NCBI GenBank assembly: GCA_012103075.1
Contig: JAAVLQ010000001.1
Location: forward strand, 868,001 to 932,000
DNA from: Brucella cytisi
GTDB lineage: Bacteria; Pseudomonadota; Alphaproteobacteria; Rhizobiales; Rhizobiaceae
Direction: 5' to 3'
DNA: 64,000 nt
A program made the translations under genes and the position numbers. The notes beneath the pieces are model-generated. The model ran no database searches and had not been told where the DNA came from. It saw nothing but the letters and a program-made list of their open reading frames with translations. Shown piece after piece: positions 11,713 through 21,682 of the stretch (the first letter of the stretch is position 1; each line of letters starts with the position of its first letter).

Positions 11713-12673
11713 ATGACAATCACTGTAGAAGCCGGGACGGCTGGAAACAGGCGGCACGGGGAAGGAGCCTTCGGGCAACCGCCTGACTGATCGCCTTTCC
11801 ATGCGCACAAGACGGTTGATTTGGGTATGGAGCTTTCTGGCTCTCCCGATCCTGTTCTATTCGGTCATCCGCTTTTACCCGACGATAGAGGCTTTCTGGC
11901 TCTCTCTCACGGACTGGGACCTGATGAACCCACCGAAGTTCATCGGCTTCGCAAATTACCAGAAGCTCTTTGCCGATCCGGAATTCTGGAAAGTGTTCAA
12001 GAACACTTTCACCTATCTGCTGGTCGGTACGCCGATAAGTCTCGTGGTGGCGTTTACAATCGCCTATTTTCTGGATCGCGTGCGCATCATGCACGGCTTT
12101 ATCCGCGCGCTCTATTTTCTGCCCTACCTCACCACGGCTGCCGCTATGGCATGGGTCTGGCGCTGGTTCTATCAACCTGCTCCCATCGGCTTCATCAACA
12201 ATATTCTGAGCGCCGTCGGGCTTCCACAGCAAGGCTTCCTGCGCTCGGTGGATCAGGGTCTCTATGCGATCATGGCGACGTCCATCTGGGCCGGTCTTGG
12301 CTTCCAGATCATTATTTTCATGGCGGGCCTGCGGGCTGTTCCCAACACCTTCTATGAAGCCGCACGCATCGACGGCCTCGGCGAATGGGCGATCCTGCGC
12401 AGGATCACGATCCCGCTCCTGAAACCCACCACGGTGTTCCTCGTCGTCTTTTCGTCCATCGGTTTCCTGCGCATCTTCGATCAGGTCTACAACATGACCA
12501 CGAATGATCCCGGCGGACCGCTCGGCTCCACCAAGCCGCTGGTGCTGATGATCTATCAGACGGCCTTCTCCTCCTATGCGATGGGTTATGCGGCTGCGCA
12601 AACCGTCGTTCTGTTCACCATCCTGCTTTGCGTCTCGCTGTTGCAGCTCTGGATCCTGAGGGAAAAGAAATGA
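11713..12673 (+). CDS. Sugar ABC transporter permease 1 (MalF-like; N-terminal frameshift)
   Basis: Inner-membrane permease of the MalF/UgpA type, six or so helices. The intact long frame begins at 11801 (MRTRRLIWVWSFLALPILFY). The better start is 11713, after AAGGA, giving MTITVEAGTAGNRRHG and, once a G is removed from the GGGG run near 11760, continuing EPSGNRLTDRLSMRTRR. The coupling (EAA) loop is YEAARIDGLGEWAILRRITI at about residue 210-230. The stop overlaps the next permease start (ATGA at 12670-12673). It pairs with permease 2 and the UgpC-type ATPase further down. Confidence 0.87.
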
Positions 12674-13519
12674 CAGCGTCCGTTCAAAACAAACCGCTCC
12701 CTTTCCAGAACCTGCGGCCCGGTCGCATCCTGACATGGACATTGCTGCTCATCGGTGGTCTCATCATGGTCACGCCGCTTGCCTTCATGTTCTCCACCTC
12801 GCTCAAGACGGCGAGCGGTCTACGATCTGCGCCTGATCCCGGCTGAACCGACATTTCAGAACTATGTCACCATTCTTGCCGACGGTCGTTTTGTGCGCTG
12901 GTTCCTGAATTCCATGATCGTCGCGGTTGTGGTCACGCTGTCGAACGTCTTCTTCGACAGCCTCGTGGGCTACACGCTGGCGAAATTCCAGTTCCGCGGG
13001 CGCTATTTCATCTTCCTCGCCATTTTGTCCACGCTGATGATCCCCACCGAAATGTTGGTGATTCCGTGGTATCTGATGTCGAGCAAGCTCGGCTGGCTGG
13101 ACAGCTATTGGGGTATCATGTTCCCCGGCATGATGACGGCCTTCGGCACATTCCTCATGAAGCAGTTCTTCGAAGGCGTTCCCAACGACTTTCTGGAGGC
13201 TGCCCGCGTCGATGGTCTCAACGAATTCCAGATCTGGTGGAAAGTTGCCATGCCGTTGGTGACGCCTGCGCTCTCGGCGCTTGCAATCTTTACCTTCCTC
13301 GGCAACTGGACGGCATTCTTCTGGCCGCTGATCGTCGCGACCAGCCCGGAGCTTTACACGCTGCCGGTCGGGCTATCTAGCTTCGCCGTCGAGCAGTCCA
13401 TCCAGTGGGAAATGATCATGACCGGCGCGGCAATCGCCACGCTTCCCACGCTCGTCGTCTTTCTTCTTCTCCAGCGTTACATCGTGCGCGGTGTCATGCT
13501 TGCTGGCCTCAAGGGTTGA
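12670..13519 (+). CDS. Sugar ABC transporter permease 2 (MalG-like, frameshifted)
   Basis: MalG/UgpE-type permease of about 284 residues. The ATG at 12670 overlaps the previous stop. The first helix, TWTLLLIGGLIMVTPLAFMF, is followed by STSLKTASE; two bases appear lost near 12820 before VYDLRLIPAEPTFQNYVTIL. The rest is clean, with the EAA coupling loop LEAARVDGLNEFQIWWKVAM and the end YIVRGVMLAGLKG, the usual MalG C terminus. Function: second transmembrane half of the importer. The next gene (lyase-like) starts 3 bp after the stop, so the operon continues. Confidence 0.87.
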
Positions 13520-13522
13520 ACC

Positions 13523-15040
13523 ATGTCCGATCTCGATCCACGGCTGTCCGATAAAAGCGTCTTCCCCGATCCGGTTTACAAGGGGAAACCGTGCTTCGAC
13601 CGCTTTTTTTGATGGTGCCAAGACCCATCACGTCGACGGCTTCTGCCGCATTGACCGCGCGCATCTCGTCATGCTGACCGAAACTGCCATTCTCGACCAT
13701 GCCCGGGCTGCAGCCATTGCGGGTGCGCTGGAAGCCATCGACAAGGAAATCGATCCTTCGAAACTCACCTATACGGGTGAAGTGGAGGACTTCTTTTTCC
13801 TCATCGAGAAGGAGCTGAAAGCCCGTATCGGGGCCGATACTGCCGGTCGTCTTCACACGGCACGCTCGCGCAACGATATTGACCACACGCTGTTCAAGCT
13901 TGGTCTCAAGGACCGTATCGATACGCTGATGACGCAGGCGCGCAATGTGCTTGATGCGATGATTGCTGCTGCCGAGCGCGAAAAGGAGACACTGATCGTC
14001 GCGTATACACATGGTCAGCCTGCGCAGCCATCAACCTTCGGTCACTATCTTTCGGCGGCAGTCGAGGTTCTTATCCGGGATATGGAACGGATGGAAGCTG
14101 CGCGCGCCATCGTCAATCTGTCACCCATGGGGGCGGCGGCCATCACCACCTCAGGCTTCCCGATCGATCGCGCACGAGTGGCGAGCTTGTTGGGCTTTGC
14201 TGCCCCTTATCCAATTCCTATAGTTGCATTGCGGCAGTGGACTACATCACCTCGACCTATTCGGCTCTGGAACTGATGTTCGTGCATCTGGGACGCCTTA
14301 TCCGGGACTTCCAGTTTTGGACCAGTTTCGAGGTCGGCCAGATTTACGTGCCGAATGCCTTCGTGCAGATTTCATCAATCATGCCGCAGAAGCGCAATCC
14401 GGTTCCGATCGAACATATGCGCCATCTGGCAAGCCAGACCATGGGTCGGGCCCGCACAGTTCTGGACGTGATGCACAATACGCCTTTCACTGACATGAAT
14501 GACAGTGAGGGCGAAACACAACAGATGGGTTATGAGGCATTCGCTTCCGCTGGTCGCGTGCTCGATCTTCTGGCCGCATTCATCGGCGCGATCCGTATCG
14601 ATCCGGTGCGTGTGGTAGAAAATATCCGCCGCTCCTGTATCACGATCACTGAGTTGGCGGATTCGCTGGTGCGCATCGAAGGCCTTTCGTTTCGGCAGGC
14701 GCATGAAATCGCGGCCAAGGTTGCGCGCGCTGTCGTCGCCATGGGCGGTGGTCTGGAGAACGACGGTTTTGAACCTTTCCTTGACGCTTTCCGCGAGTCC
14801 GCCGGGCGCGAGCCATCCTTCGGGCGCGAAAAATTTGAGGAACTGGTCTCCCCGCAACATTTCGTGGCCGTGCGTGACCGTCTCGGCGGTCCGGCACCGA
14901 CAGCGATGAATGCAGCACTTGCACGGCATAAGGCGGAAGCTGATCGCTTCAAGGCAGTCGCTTTCGACCATGCAGCCGCTGAAGCAAAGGCTGCCCGCGA
15001 ACTCAATGAAAAATTCAGTGCACTTGTGGAGGCACGCTGA
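13523..15040 (+). CDS. Argininosuccinate lyase-like enzyme of the aspartase/fumarase superfamily, copy 1 (frameshifted)
   Basis: About 506 residues from the ATG at 13523, with breaks near 13600 (the ACCGCTTTTTTTG run) and 14205. It keeps superfamily marks: HTARSRNDIDHT near residue 110, TFGHYLSAAVEVL, and the catalytic flexible loop SSIMPQKRNPVPIEHM. Members eliminate an amine or other group from a succinyl adduct to give fumarate. The sequence departs from true ArgH (whose motif is GRSRNDQ), no argG is nearby, and the gene is locked inside an ABC operon (3 bp after the permease, TGATG overlap with the ATPase). I infer a catabolic C-N lyase acting on the imported solute, not arginine synthesis. 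Confidence 0.82.
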
Positions 15041-16074
15041 TGGCAACCATCGAACTTGAAAAGCTGGTCAAGCGTTATGGCAAGGTCGAGGCGGTCCGGG
15101 CAATCGATCTCCAGATCAAGGACGGCGAGTTCGTCGTTTTTGTCGGTCCTTCTGGCTGCGGGAAATCCACGACTTTGCGCATGATCGCGGGGCTTGAGGA
15201 TATTTCCGGCGGTCATCTGAAGATCGGCGGCGAGGTCGTCAACGAACGTGATCCGAAGCAGCGCAACATCGCCATGGTGTTCCAGAACTATGCGATTTAT
15301 CCGCATATGACGGTGCGCCAGAACATCGGTTTTGGGCTTTACACGTCGAAACTGTCCAAGGCCGAGAAGGACAAGCGCATCGAGGAAACCGGCAAGGCGC
15401 TTGGGCTGGAACCCTATCTCGACCGTCGACCGGCAGCATTGTCCGGTGGCCAGCGCCAGCGCGTCGCTATCGGTCGCGCCATGGTGCGCAATCCGTCTGC
15501 TTTTCTTTTCGATGAGCCGCTGTCGAACCTCGACGCCCAGCTTCGCGCGCAGATGCGTATTGAAATCAAGCGCTTGCATCAGCGTCTCAAGACGACGACC
15601 GTTTACGTGACACATGACCGGGTTGAAGCCATGACCATGGCCGACCGTATCGTTGTCATGCGTGACGGTCGCATTCTCCAGACCGGAACGCCGACCGAGC
15701 TTTATGAAAATCCGACCGATGTTTTTACGGCGCGCTTCATCGGCAGCCCGTCGATGAACCTGATTGCGGGTCGCCGCAATGGATCAGGCGTGGAACTTGC
15801 ACCTGATGGCGACATTCTGGTTGGCGTCCGCCCGCATGATCTGAAAGTTGAGGAAGGCACACCCGATGGCCTTTCGCTCACGGGCACTGTGACGGCCGTT
15901 GAGCCGCTCGGCGCCGAAACGCTGGTTCATTTGGACGTTAACGGCGTCTCGGTGATTGCAACTGCTCCGGGCAAGATCATTCCCGCAACGGGCGGTACGC
16001 TTTCCGTGTCCGCGCCTGCCGGAAGCCTGTATCTCTTCGATGCCAAGACCGAGAAAAGTCTGGGCCGCCTGTGA
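15040..16074 (+). CDS. Sugar ABC transporter ATP-binding protein, UgpC/MsmK type
   Basis: Intact 344-residue ATPase. Walker A is GPSGCGKST (~38-46), Q-loop VFQNYAIYPHMT, signature LSGGQRQRVAIGRA, Walker B AFLFDEPLSNLDAQ. A C-terminal TOBE-like domain (from ~235, including GVRPHDLKVEEGT) is typical of the carbohydrate importer class. The H-loop reads THDRVEAMTMAD; most relatives have Gln at the Arg position. The start overlaps the lyase stop (TGATG) and the stop overlaps the kinase start in the same way, so translation is coupled through the operon. Confidence 0.94.
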   Translation: MATIELEKLVKRYGKVEAVRAIDLQIKDGEFVVFVGPSGCGKSTTLRMIAGLEDISGGHLKIGGEVVNERDPKQRNIAMVFQNYAIYPHMTVRQNIGFGLYTSKLSKAEKDKRIEETGKALGLEPYLDRRPAALSGGQRQRVAIGRAMVRNPSAFLFDEPLSNLDAQLRAQMRIEIKRLHQRLKTTTVYVTHDRVEAMTMADRIVVMRDGRILQTGTPTELYENPTDVFTARFIGSPSMNLIAGRRNGSGVELAPDGDILVGVRPHDLKVEEGTPDGLSLTGTVTAVEPLGAETLVHLDVNGVSVIATAPGKIIPATGGTLSVSAPAGSLYLFDAKTEKSLGRL

Positions 16075-16994
16075 TGCTGCAACAATTCAAACGGCATTTC
16101 AAGTCTCCGGCTGTCCTCAGTATCGGGCGGATTTACTGCGACCTTATCTTCACGGGGCTGCAATCACTGCCGCAGCCCGGACGAGAGGTTTTTGCCGAAA
16201 ACATGAAGATGGCGGCAGGTGGAGGGGCCTTCATTTCGGCTGCCCATCTTGCCCATGCGGGTAGGGCGGTGGCGCTGGTCGCACGTCTCGGCTTTGACGG
16301 CCTGTCGCGCGGGCTTGAACCGGACCTGAAGATCGACGGTGTCGATCTGCGCTTTCTGGAACGGGCCGACGATGCCGGGCCGCAGGTGACGGTGGCAAGC
16401 GTGATCGGTAACGATCGCGCATTCCTCTCACGCCGTGCCGGTTCGGCGCTGCCTTCGACGCTCCAAGCCGCCTTGCAATGGAAGGATGCGAGGCATCTGC
16501 ACATTGCTGAATTCGCAACGCTGCACGAAATCCCTGAGCTCGTGCAGCAGGCAAAGGCGGCAGGCCTTTCAGTCTCGCTCGACCCCAGCTGGGATGAAAT
16601 GCTGATTTACGATCCGGGTTTGCTCGCGGCCTGTAAGGGCGTCGATATATTCCTTCCCAATCGCGAGGAGGCGCAGGCCATCACTGGCCACGACGATCCG
16701 GCAAAGGCGCTCGATGCGCTTGCGAAGCACTTTCCAATCGTGGCTCTCAAGGGCGGTGGAGAAGGGGCGTGGCTGCGCACTGCCGATGCGGAGCTTCATA
16801 TGGCGGCAAAGGACGTGCCGGTTATCGATACGACCGGGGCAGGCGATGCTTTTAATGCCGGCTTCATCGATGCGTGGCTCGAAGGGCATGATTCTCACCG
16901 AGCACTTGCTGCCGGTATCGAATACGGAAGCCTTGCCGTGCAGGCAGCAGGTGGTGCATCCATTCTGCGCTCGCCCGAACGACTGACTGGATAA
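16074..16994 (+). CDS. PfkB-family carbohydrate kinase
   Basis: Intact 306-residue ribokinase-like kinase. The start ATG at 16074 overlaps the ATPase stop; a GTG at 16071 is also possible. PfkB signature 1 region AAGGGAFISAAHLAHAG (~45-60) and signature 2 DTTGAGDAFNAGFIDAW (~246-262) are clear, the latter holding the catalytic Asp and anion hole. The sugar specificity cannot be read from sequence. As the last gene of the ABC operon it probably phosphorylates the sugar released after import, deacylation and lyase cleavage. Confidence 0.92.
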   Translation: MLQQFKRHFKSPAVLSIGRIYCDLIFTGLQSLPQPGREVFAENMKMAAGGGAFISAAHLAHAGRAVALVARLGFDGLSRGLEPDLKIDGVDLRFLERADDAGPQVTVASVIGNDRAFLSRRAGSALPSTLQAALQWKDARHLHIAEFATLHEIPELVQQAKAAGLSVSLDPSWDEMLIYDPGLLAACKGVDIFLPNREEAQAITGHDDPAKALDALAKHFPIVALKGGGEGAWLRTADAELHMAAKDVPVIDTTGAGDAFNAGFIDAWLEGHDSHRALAAGIEYGSLAVQAAGGASILRSPERLTG

Positions 16995-17258
16995 CATCCA
17001 AGGCGGCGGCTGAATGTTCGCCGCTCCCACAACTTGCTTCTCCGGCAAATGTCGGCGTCAGACTTGTACGCTTTGCCGATATTGTAGCGCCTTTCGGGTG
17101 GCCGAGCTTCACTTTGGCTTCTCTATTGAGGGAAGCATGGAAGGGACAATAGAAAAACACAAGAAAGACGTCGAAGGCTGATTTTTGCACTTGCGCTTGT
17201 CGCGCGAATTGCCTAAACGGCTTTCACAGCGACTGGCCAGACACTTGGCGAAACAGTC

Positions 17259-17334
<76 letters not shown>

Positions 17335-17759
17335 TTTATCCACCTGAAATTGCTTGTAAATTTTGACCGAATAGATAGCGCGGTTGTTTGCATTTTTGCC
17401 TAGCAACTGTATTGCTGTAGCTACCCTCTTGCGCGACGACGTGAGCTTTCTTCCTCTAAACTCCCTAAAGTTCCTGCGGCATCATTCAATTAAATTTGGA
17501 ATGATATCGGATATGCGCTCGGATTTTGACACATGACGTTCTGGAAAATCCCGGTTCGCCCTTAGTTGTTTACGAATCAATCGATGAAGCGCGTTGGAGA
17601 ACCGAGCCTACGTTCGGGTGAGGATCTAGATGAGAAACGCCAAGTCGGGTTTCGAGCGCTGAAAAGACCCGAGACCCGTCGATTGACGAACGGCACAGTG
17701 ATGAGTTCGTGATTTTCACTCGAAGTGGATATCCGCTGCGATTGTGCTACTGTCCTCGT
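17335..17759. other. Gene-free stretch downstream of tRNA-Val
   Basis: About 425 bp without a supported gene. Frames here are short and unlike any family I know. The right end may include the 3' end of the decayed IS3 element. I looked for, and did not see, a direct repeat of the tRNA 3' end that would mark an integration site. Confidence 0.5.
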
Positions 17760-18240
17760 TGGTGTCAACGCGCTGAAGTAAGCCTGATCCGGCATCTGCC
17801 GGTAAAGTGATGAATGTGGATGTCGGCAGTTATAAAGGTCAGATATCGGCCAATGCCGGCACAAGCTTCAGAAACGGTCTCGTAGACATGAAGACAAACC
17901 TCCTTGTATTTGATCGCCAGCCGCCACGACAGAACCGTGCGGCTGATCCAATCAACGACGGCGTGGAGATAGACGAAGCTTCACGTCATTGGAATATACG
18001 TCAGATTCATCGCCAGACTTGATTGAGGCCGGCGACTGCCAGCCTACGCAAAAGGTCGGGATGGATTTAATGCCCGGGCATGGGCTTCGAGGTGTTTGGG
18101 CGACTGTAGACTGCCTCAATCCCCATCTTCTCGTACACCGTTCTTCAAAAACCTTTGCTACATCCAACTTTCTGCAAACGGATACTCAAGATGCAATCCG
18201 TTGATCCGACGCATCAATGCCAGATCGCCGTCAGTTGTTG
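17760..18240 (-). pseudogene. Decayed IS3-family transposase orfB remnant with internal deletion
   Basis: Read on the - strand in shifting frames, it follows IS3 OrfB in order: DDLALMRRINGLHLEYPFA, a recognisable KNGV..-MG(I) helix, PGHKIYPYLLRRLAV, then QVW..(N)LTYIPM, VLSWRLA, directly joined to IKYKEVCLHVYETVSEA and GIGRYL.F, and the end RHPHSSLYRQMPDQAYFSAL. Between VLSWRLA and IKYKEV about 80 residues containing catalytic Asp/Glu are missing, so an internal deletion has removed part of the DDE core. Stops occur in every frame. It is non-functional. Its orfA partner is at 19329-19520, on the other side of an IS630 insertion. Confidence 0.75.
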
Positions 18241-18279
18241 AACGTGGAGAATAATAATAAAGGCGCCACGACTGAGGCC

Positions 18280-19328
18280 TAGAGCGTTTCCGTTTTTCTC
18301 TGAATCGAATGCGCTTCCCAAATCAGTTTTGTTCTGATTCACTGATGCTGGCTGGATGGAGGCCAGCGTTGGATGACCGCACCGATATCGAATGATCTTC
18401 GAGAGCGCGTTATTGCCGCCGTGCTGAGTGGCGAAAGCGTTCGTTCAGTGGCGACGCGGTTTGAAATTGCCGCATCTTCAGTCGTAAAATGGTCCCAGCG
18501 CCATCGTGCGACCGGATCGGTTCATCCCGGCAAGATGGGCGGCCACCGCAAGCGGATACTCGAACCGCATCGTGATATCATTGTGCAACGGCTCGCCGAG
18601 AACCCACACCTGACACTCCATGGCCTGAAGGCGGCGTTGACCGAGCAGGGTATTTCCGTCTCGCACAATACGATCTGGGAATTCATTCGCAGTGAAGGGC
18701 TGCGCTTCAAAAAACACTATTCGCCCTTGAGCAAGCTCGTGCCGACGTCGCTCGCAAAAGACAGCGCTGGAAGACCCTGCAAAATCACCTTGATCCCGAA
18801 CGGCTGGTCTTCATTGATGAGACACGGATCAAGACCAACATGTCGCCGATCAGAGGCTGGGGTCCAAAAGGCAAGCGACTGCGGGCATTTGCACCGCATG
18901 GCCACTGGCGCACGCTGACATTCCCGGGCGCTTTGAGAAACGATCAGCTTACAGCACCCTGTGTCTTCGACGGACCGATGAACGGCCAGTGTTTCCGCGC
19001 CTATGTCGAGCAGCAGTTGGTCCCGGTGCTCAAGCCGGGCGACATTGTCGTCATGGACAATCTCGGCAGCCATAAGTCGGCAACCATCCGTCAATTGATC
19101 AAAGCCGCCGGTGCGCGGCTCTGGTTCCTGCCACCCTATTCGCCGGACCTCAATCCGATCGAACAAGCCTTTTCCAAGATCAAGCATTGGATGAGAAATG
19201 CACAAAAGCGCACCATCGAAGACACATGGCGTCATATCGGCAGGCTGGTCGAAACCATCCAGCCCGCCGAATGCCAAAACTATTTGGAAAACGCCGGATA
19301 TGGTTCCGTTAAAAGGTGAAACGCTCTA
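18280..19328 (+). mobile_element. IS630-family insertion sequence
   Basis: The element spans about 18282-19326. Its ends share the inverted GAGCGTTTC (left 18282-18290; right complement ACGCTC at 19321-19326 preceded by GTGAA). Both ends are flanked by TA (18280-18281 and 19327-19328), the duplicated target of IS630/Tc1 elements. Length is about 1,045 bp, normal for the family. It has landed inside an older IS3-family element. Confidence 0.85.
18373..19319 (+). CDS. IS630-family transposase (one frameshift)
   Basis: About 316 residues. The N-terminal paired helix-turn-helix ([20 protein letters not shown] ... [11 protein letters not shown]) is followed by the DDE/D core: [15 protein letters not shown] (first Asp), [11 protein letters not shown] (second Asp) and [20 protein letters not shown] (third acidic residue, Glu). 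The frame shifts near 18715 in an A run (six A seen, seven needed: [20 protein letters not shown]). If this is a read error the enzyme is complete and the element may be active; IS630 transposases are usually single-ORF, so programmed frameshifting is less likely but possible in some relatives. Confidence 0.88.
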
Positions 19329-19520
19329 GGAGCTTTGCCGAGCGCACTGAGAAAACGTCGTTCTCCAGTGTCAACTTGCCGATCTTGGCGTGCAGCGTTT
19401 TGACATCAACGGTTGGGTCAGCGGGTTCCGCGCTTGGCTTTATCGCCGAATACGCCTGTCGCCCCTTAAAGACCTGTCTTTCCACTGTTTGATCTGATTG
19501 CTGTTGCCGCCAGACATAGC
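19329..19520 (-). pseudogene. IS3-family orfA remnant
   Basis: On the - strand the sequence SNQIKQWKDRSLRG in one frame and AEPADPTVDVKTLHAKIGKL then TLEND in another match the helix-turn-helix and leucine-zipper end of IS3 OrfA. It has same-strand orientation and correct order relative to the orfB remnant (17760-18240), so IS630 inserted between or near the two. The 5' end of orfA and the IS3 terminal repeat are not visible; the remnant touches the 3' end of the agmatinase-family gene. Confidence 0.65.
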
Positions 19521-20523
19521 TGGATGAAAAGGATTTGGGCGGCGGCCTGTGCCGTGTTTGTCGTTGGATCATATTGCGGTGCCACCTCAACCACATCCGA
19601 TCCTATGAAATTCAAGCCGTTAAGGCCGCGGATGATCTGCATTGCTTCACGAGGCTGCAGGCCGCCAACCTCAGGCGTGCCGGTACGGCGCAAAGCCGGG
19701 ATCAAGGCTATCGATATCAAAGGAAAGATAGACTGGACCTTCGCCGACAACCTCGCGCGTGATCTCGATCACCCGGTCGACGCCAAGCGATACTACATCT
19801 TCGACATGCAAAACTGTCATGCCGGAATCGCTTGAGAATTCCCAAAGATATTCGGCACCGCCCCGGATGCCGATCTGAATTGTTCTCTGCGGATCGAGAA
19901 CACCGTCCAAAACTGCTTGTCGAAAGGGGCCGCCATGATGGAACTTACAACCCTCATAAGGCCCACTCGTGTCGCAATGGGCGTCAATATGAATCATTCC
20001 GACAGGCTTTTCACGCCCCAAAGCGCGGAGAATGGATCCACTGATCGAATGGTCGCCACCGACTGAAAGTGGGTATCCCGGCGTCAGTGATTGCGGTATA
20101 AAATGCCTCGATGTCAGCGTGTGAGCGTGCGAGGTCGAAACGCGAACTGAGTGGCACGTCGCCGATATCGGCCACTTTGATTTCGGTGGAGGGCGCCATT
20201 TGTAAAACATGATCGAACGGTCCGATTCTTTCTATCGAACGCACAGCTTTTGGACCGAAACGCGCGCCTGAGCGATTGGTCACGCCAAGGTCCATCGGCA
20301 CGCCGACAATAGCGGCTTCCGGGCCGCAGAAAGATGGATCGGCAATAGCATCGGGCAGATAAGGCAGATCGAGAAATGTCGAGACATTTGCGTAGGGAAA
20401 GGCACGTTTCCCGGCCTCTGAAAATTGAGCGCTAGCTGCCTTGCGAAAAACCGGATCAAAAATGTCCCCGCCTTCGGTTTCTGCATATTTTTCGCGGAGC
20501 GCTTCTAGCGTCTTATGGTCCAT
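19466..20523 (-). CDS. Agmatinase/guanidinobutyrase-family ureohydrolase (frameshifted, 3' end altered)
   Basis: Mn-dependent ureohydrolase of the arginase superfamily; members release urea from agmatine, guanidinobutyrate or similar compounds. Start MDHKTLEALREKYAE at 20523. Metal motifs: SVGGDHSIS, HIDAHCDTSGPYEG, and SFDIDSLDPGFAP. Breaks occur near 20070 and 19688. The conserved end VEVAPQYDPTTNTAQAAAQI is reached at ~19530, after which the residues (IQLCLAATAIRSNSG) run into IS3-derived sequence, so the last few codons were probably replaced. It is divergent from a LysR gene 210 bp away, its likely regulator. The exact substrate cannot be assigned. Confidence 0.85.
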
Positions 20524-20733
20524 ATCGATCTCCCATCCCCTTGTTATAACTGGCTCCCAGTGAGAAACATCGGTTGAGAAAGCCCGCAACGACGAAATTG
20601 TGCTGCTGGCCACTTCTCCAAGAATGTTGCGTTTGGCACCATAGGATAGAGACATCCTCCCAATTGGGCGATATCATTGATGGAAACGAAGGTTTCATGA
20701 GCATCAAACCATAGTGGTTCCAATCTAGTGCCG

Positions 20734-21682
20734 ATGACCAATCTGGATGTGCGTTTACTGAAAGTTTTTTCAGAACCATTGTTGCCAATGGAGGATTGAA
20801 AGGTGCTGCAAAGGCGCTGAACGTCGGATTGCCGACAATCAGCAAACAACTCTCAGATCTGGAAATTAGACTCGGTATCCGCTTGTGCATTCGTGGCGGC
20901 TCGAAGTTCGAGCTTACGCCAGACGGTAGTGAAATTTACCGGGCGAGTACGCAGCTATTTTCATCAATCGAGATTTTTCGAAACGATGTCGATAGAATCA
21001 AAAAGAAGAAAGAGTTGCTTCGAATTGCAGTTATCGACAACATCATTACTGATGAGAACTCTCCGTTGCCATGGCTCATCAGCTATTTTGATGCCAGAGA
21101 CTGTCACGTGAGTGTGCTTGTATCAAAGCCCGAAGAAATCGAAAAAGGCATTTGCGGAAATATTTTCGATATTGGCATCACGCCGATCTATCACCGAAAT
21201 CCAGATCTGCAATATTCGTCGCTGTATAACGAAATTTCCTACCTTTACTGCGGTCGCTTGCATCCATTTTTGCGGATCGAGATGAAGAACTGGACTCCCC
21301 AGACTGTCGATGCTGCACCCTGCGTGGAACATCTCTATGTTGACAGACGTTTCATCCCGGCACTTAAGAATAAAAGCAGCGAGGGTCCGTCTGCTCTCCA
21401 GCTGGACGCGGTGCTAACACTTGTTTTATCAGGAAAATATCTAGGCTTCCTGCCGGACACTTTGCAGCGGCTTTTGAAGACAGGCAACAAATAAGGAAAG
21501 TTCATCCGGAACGGCGACAGTATTCCACTGAGATTGGATTTATCCATCGTCAGGAGAGCATCCTCAATTCCACTACGCTACAGGCGATCGGATTGTTGCG
21601 AAAGCGCTGCGTTCCGGACGGCAAGCCTTTTAAATTGCTCCAATTGCAAACCGTACCGTGCGGCCTGTTGGGAACCCTATGA
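20734..21682 (+). CDS. LysR-family regulator (frameshifted), divergent to ureohydrolase
   Basis: About 315 residues. The ATG at 20734 (MTNLDVRLLKVF) leads into a T run at 20765-20770 that lacks one T; restored, the frame reads FRTIVANGGLKGAAKALNVG and the HTH recognition part LPTISKQLSDLEIRLGIRL. The effector domain has ELLRIAVIDNII and GNIFDIGITPIYH. A second break near 21453 shifts the end to GHFAAAFEDRQQIRKVHPER, with a stop at 21682. It is placed divergently from the ureohydrolase and so probably controls it, with the guanidino compound or a product as effector. Confidence 0.78.

Noticed and set aside
18373..19319. Programmed frameshift in the IS630 transposase
   Set aside because: The A run is a plausible slippage site, but the same kind of run breaks ordinary genes throughout the window, so read error is the simpler cause.
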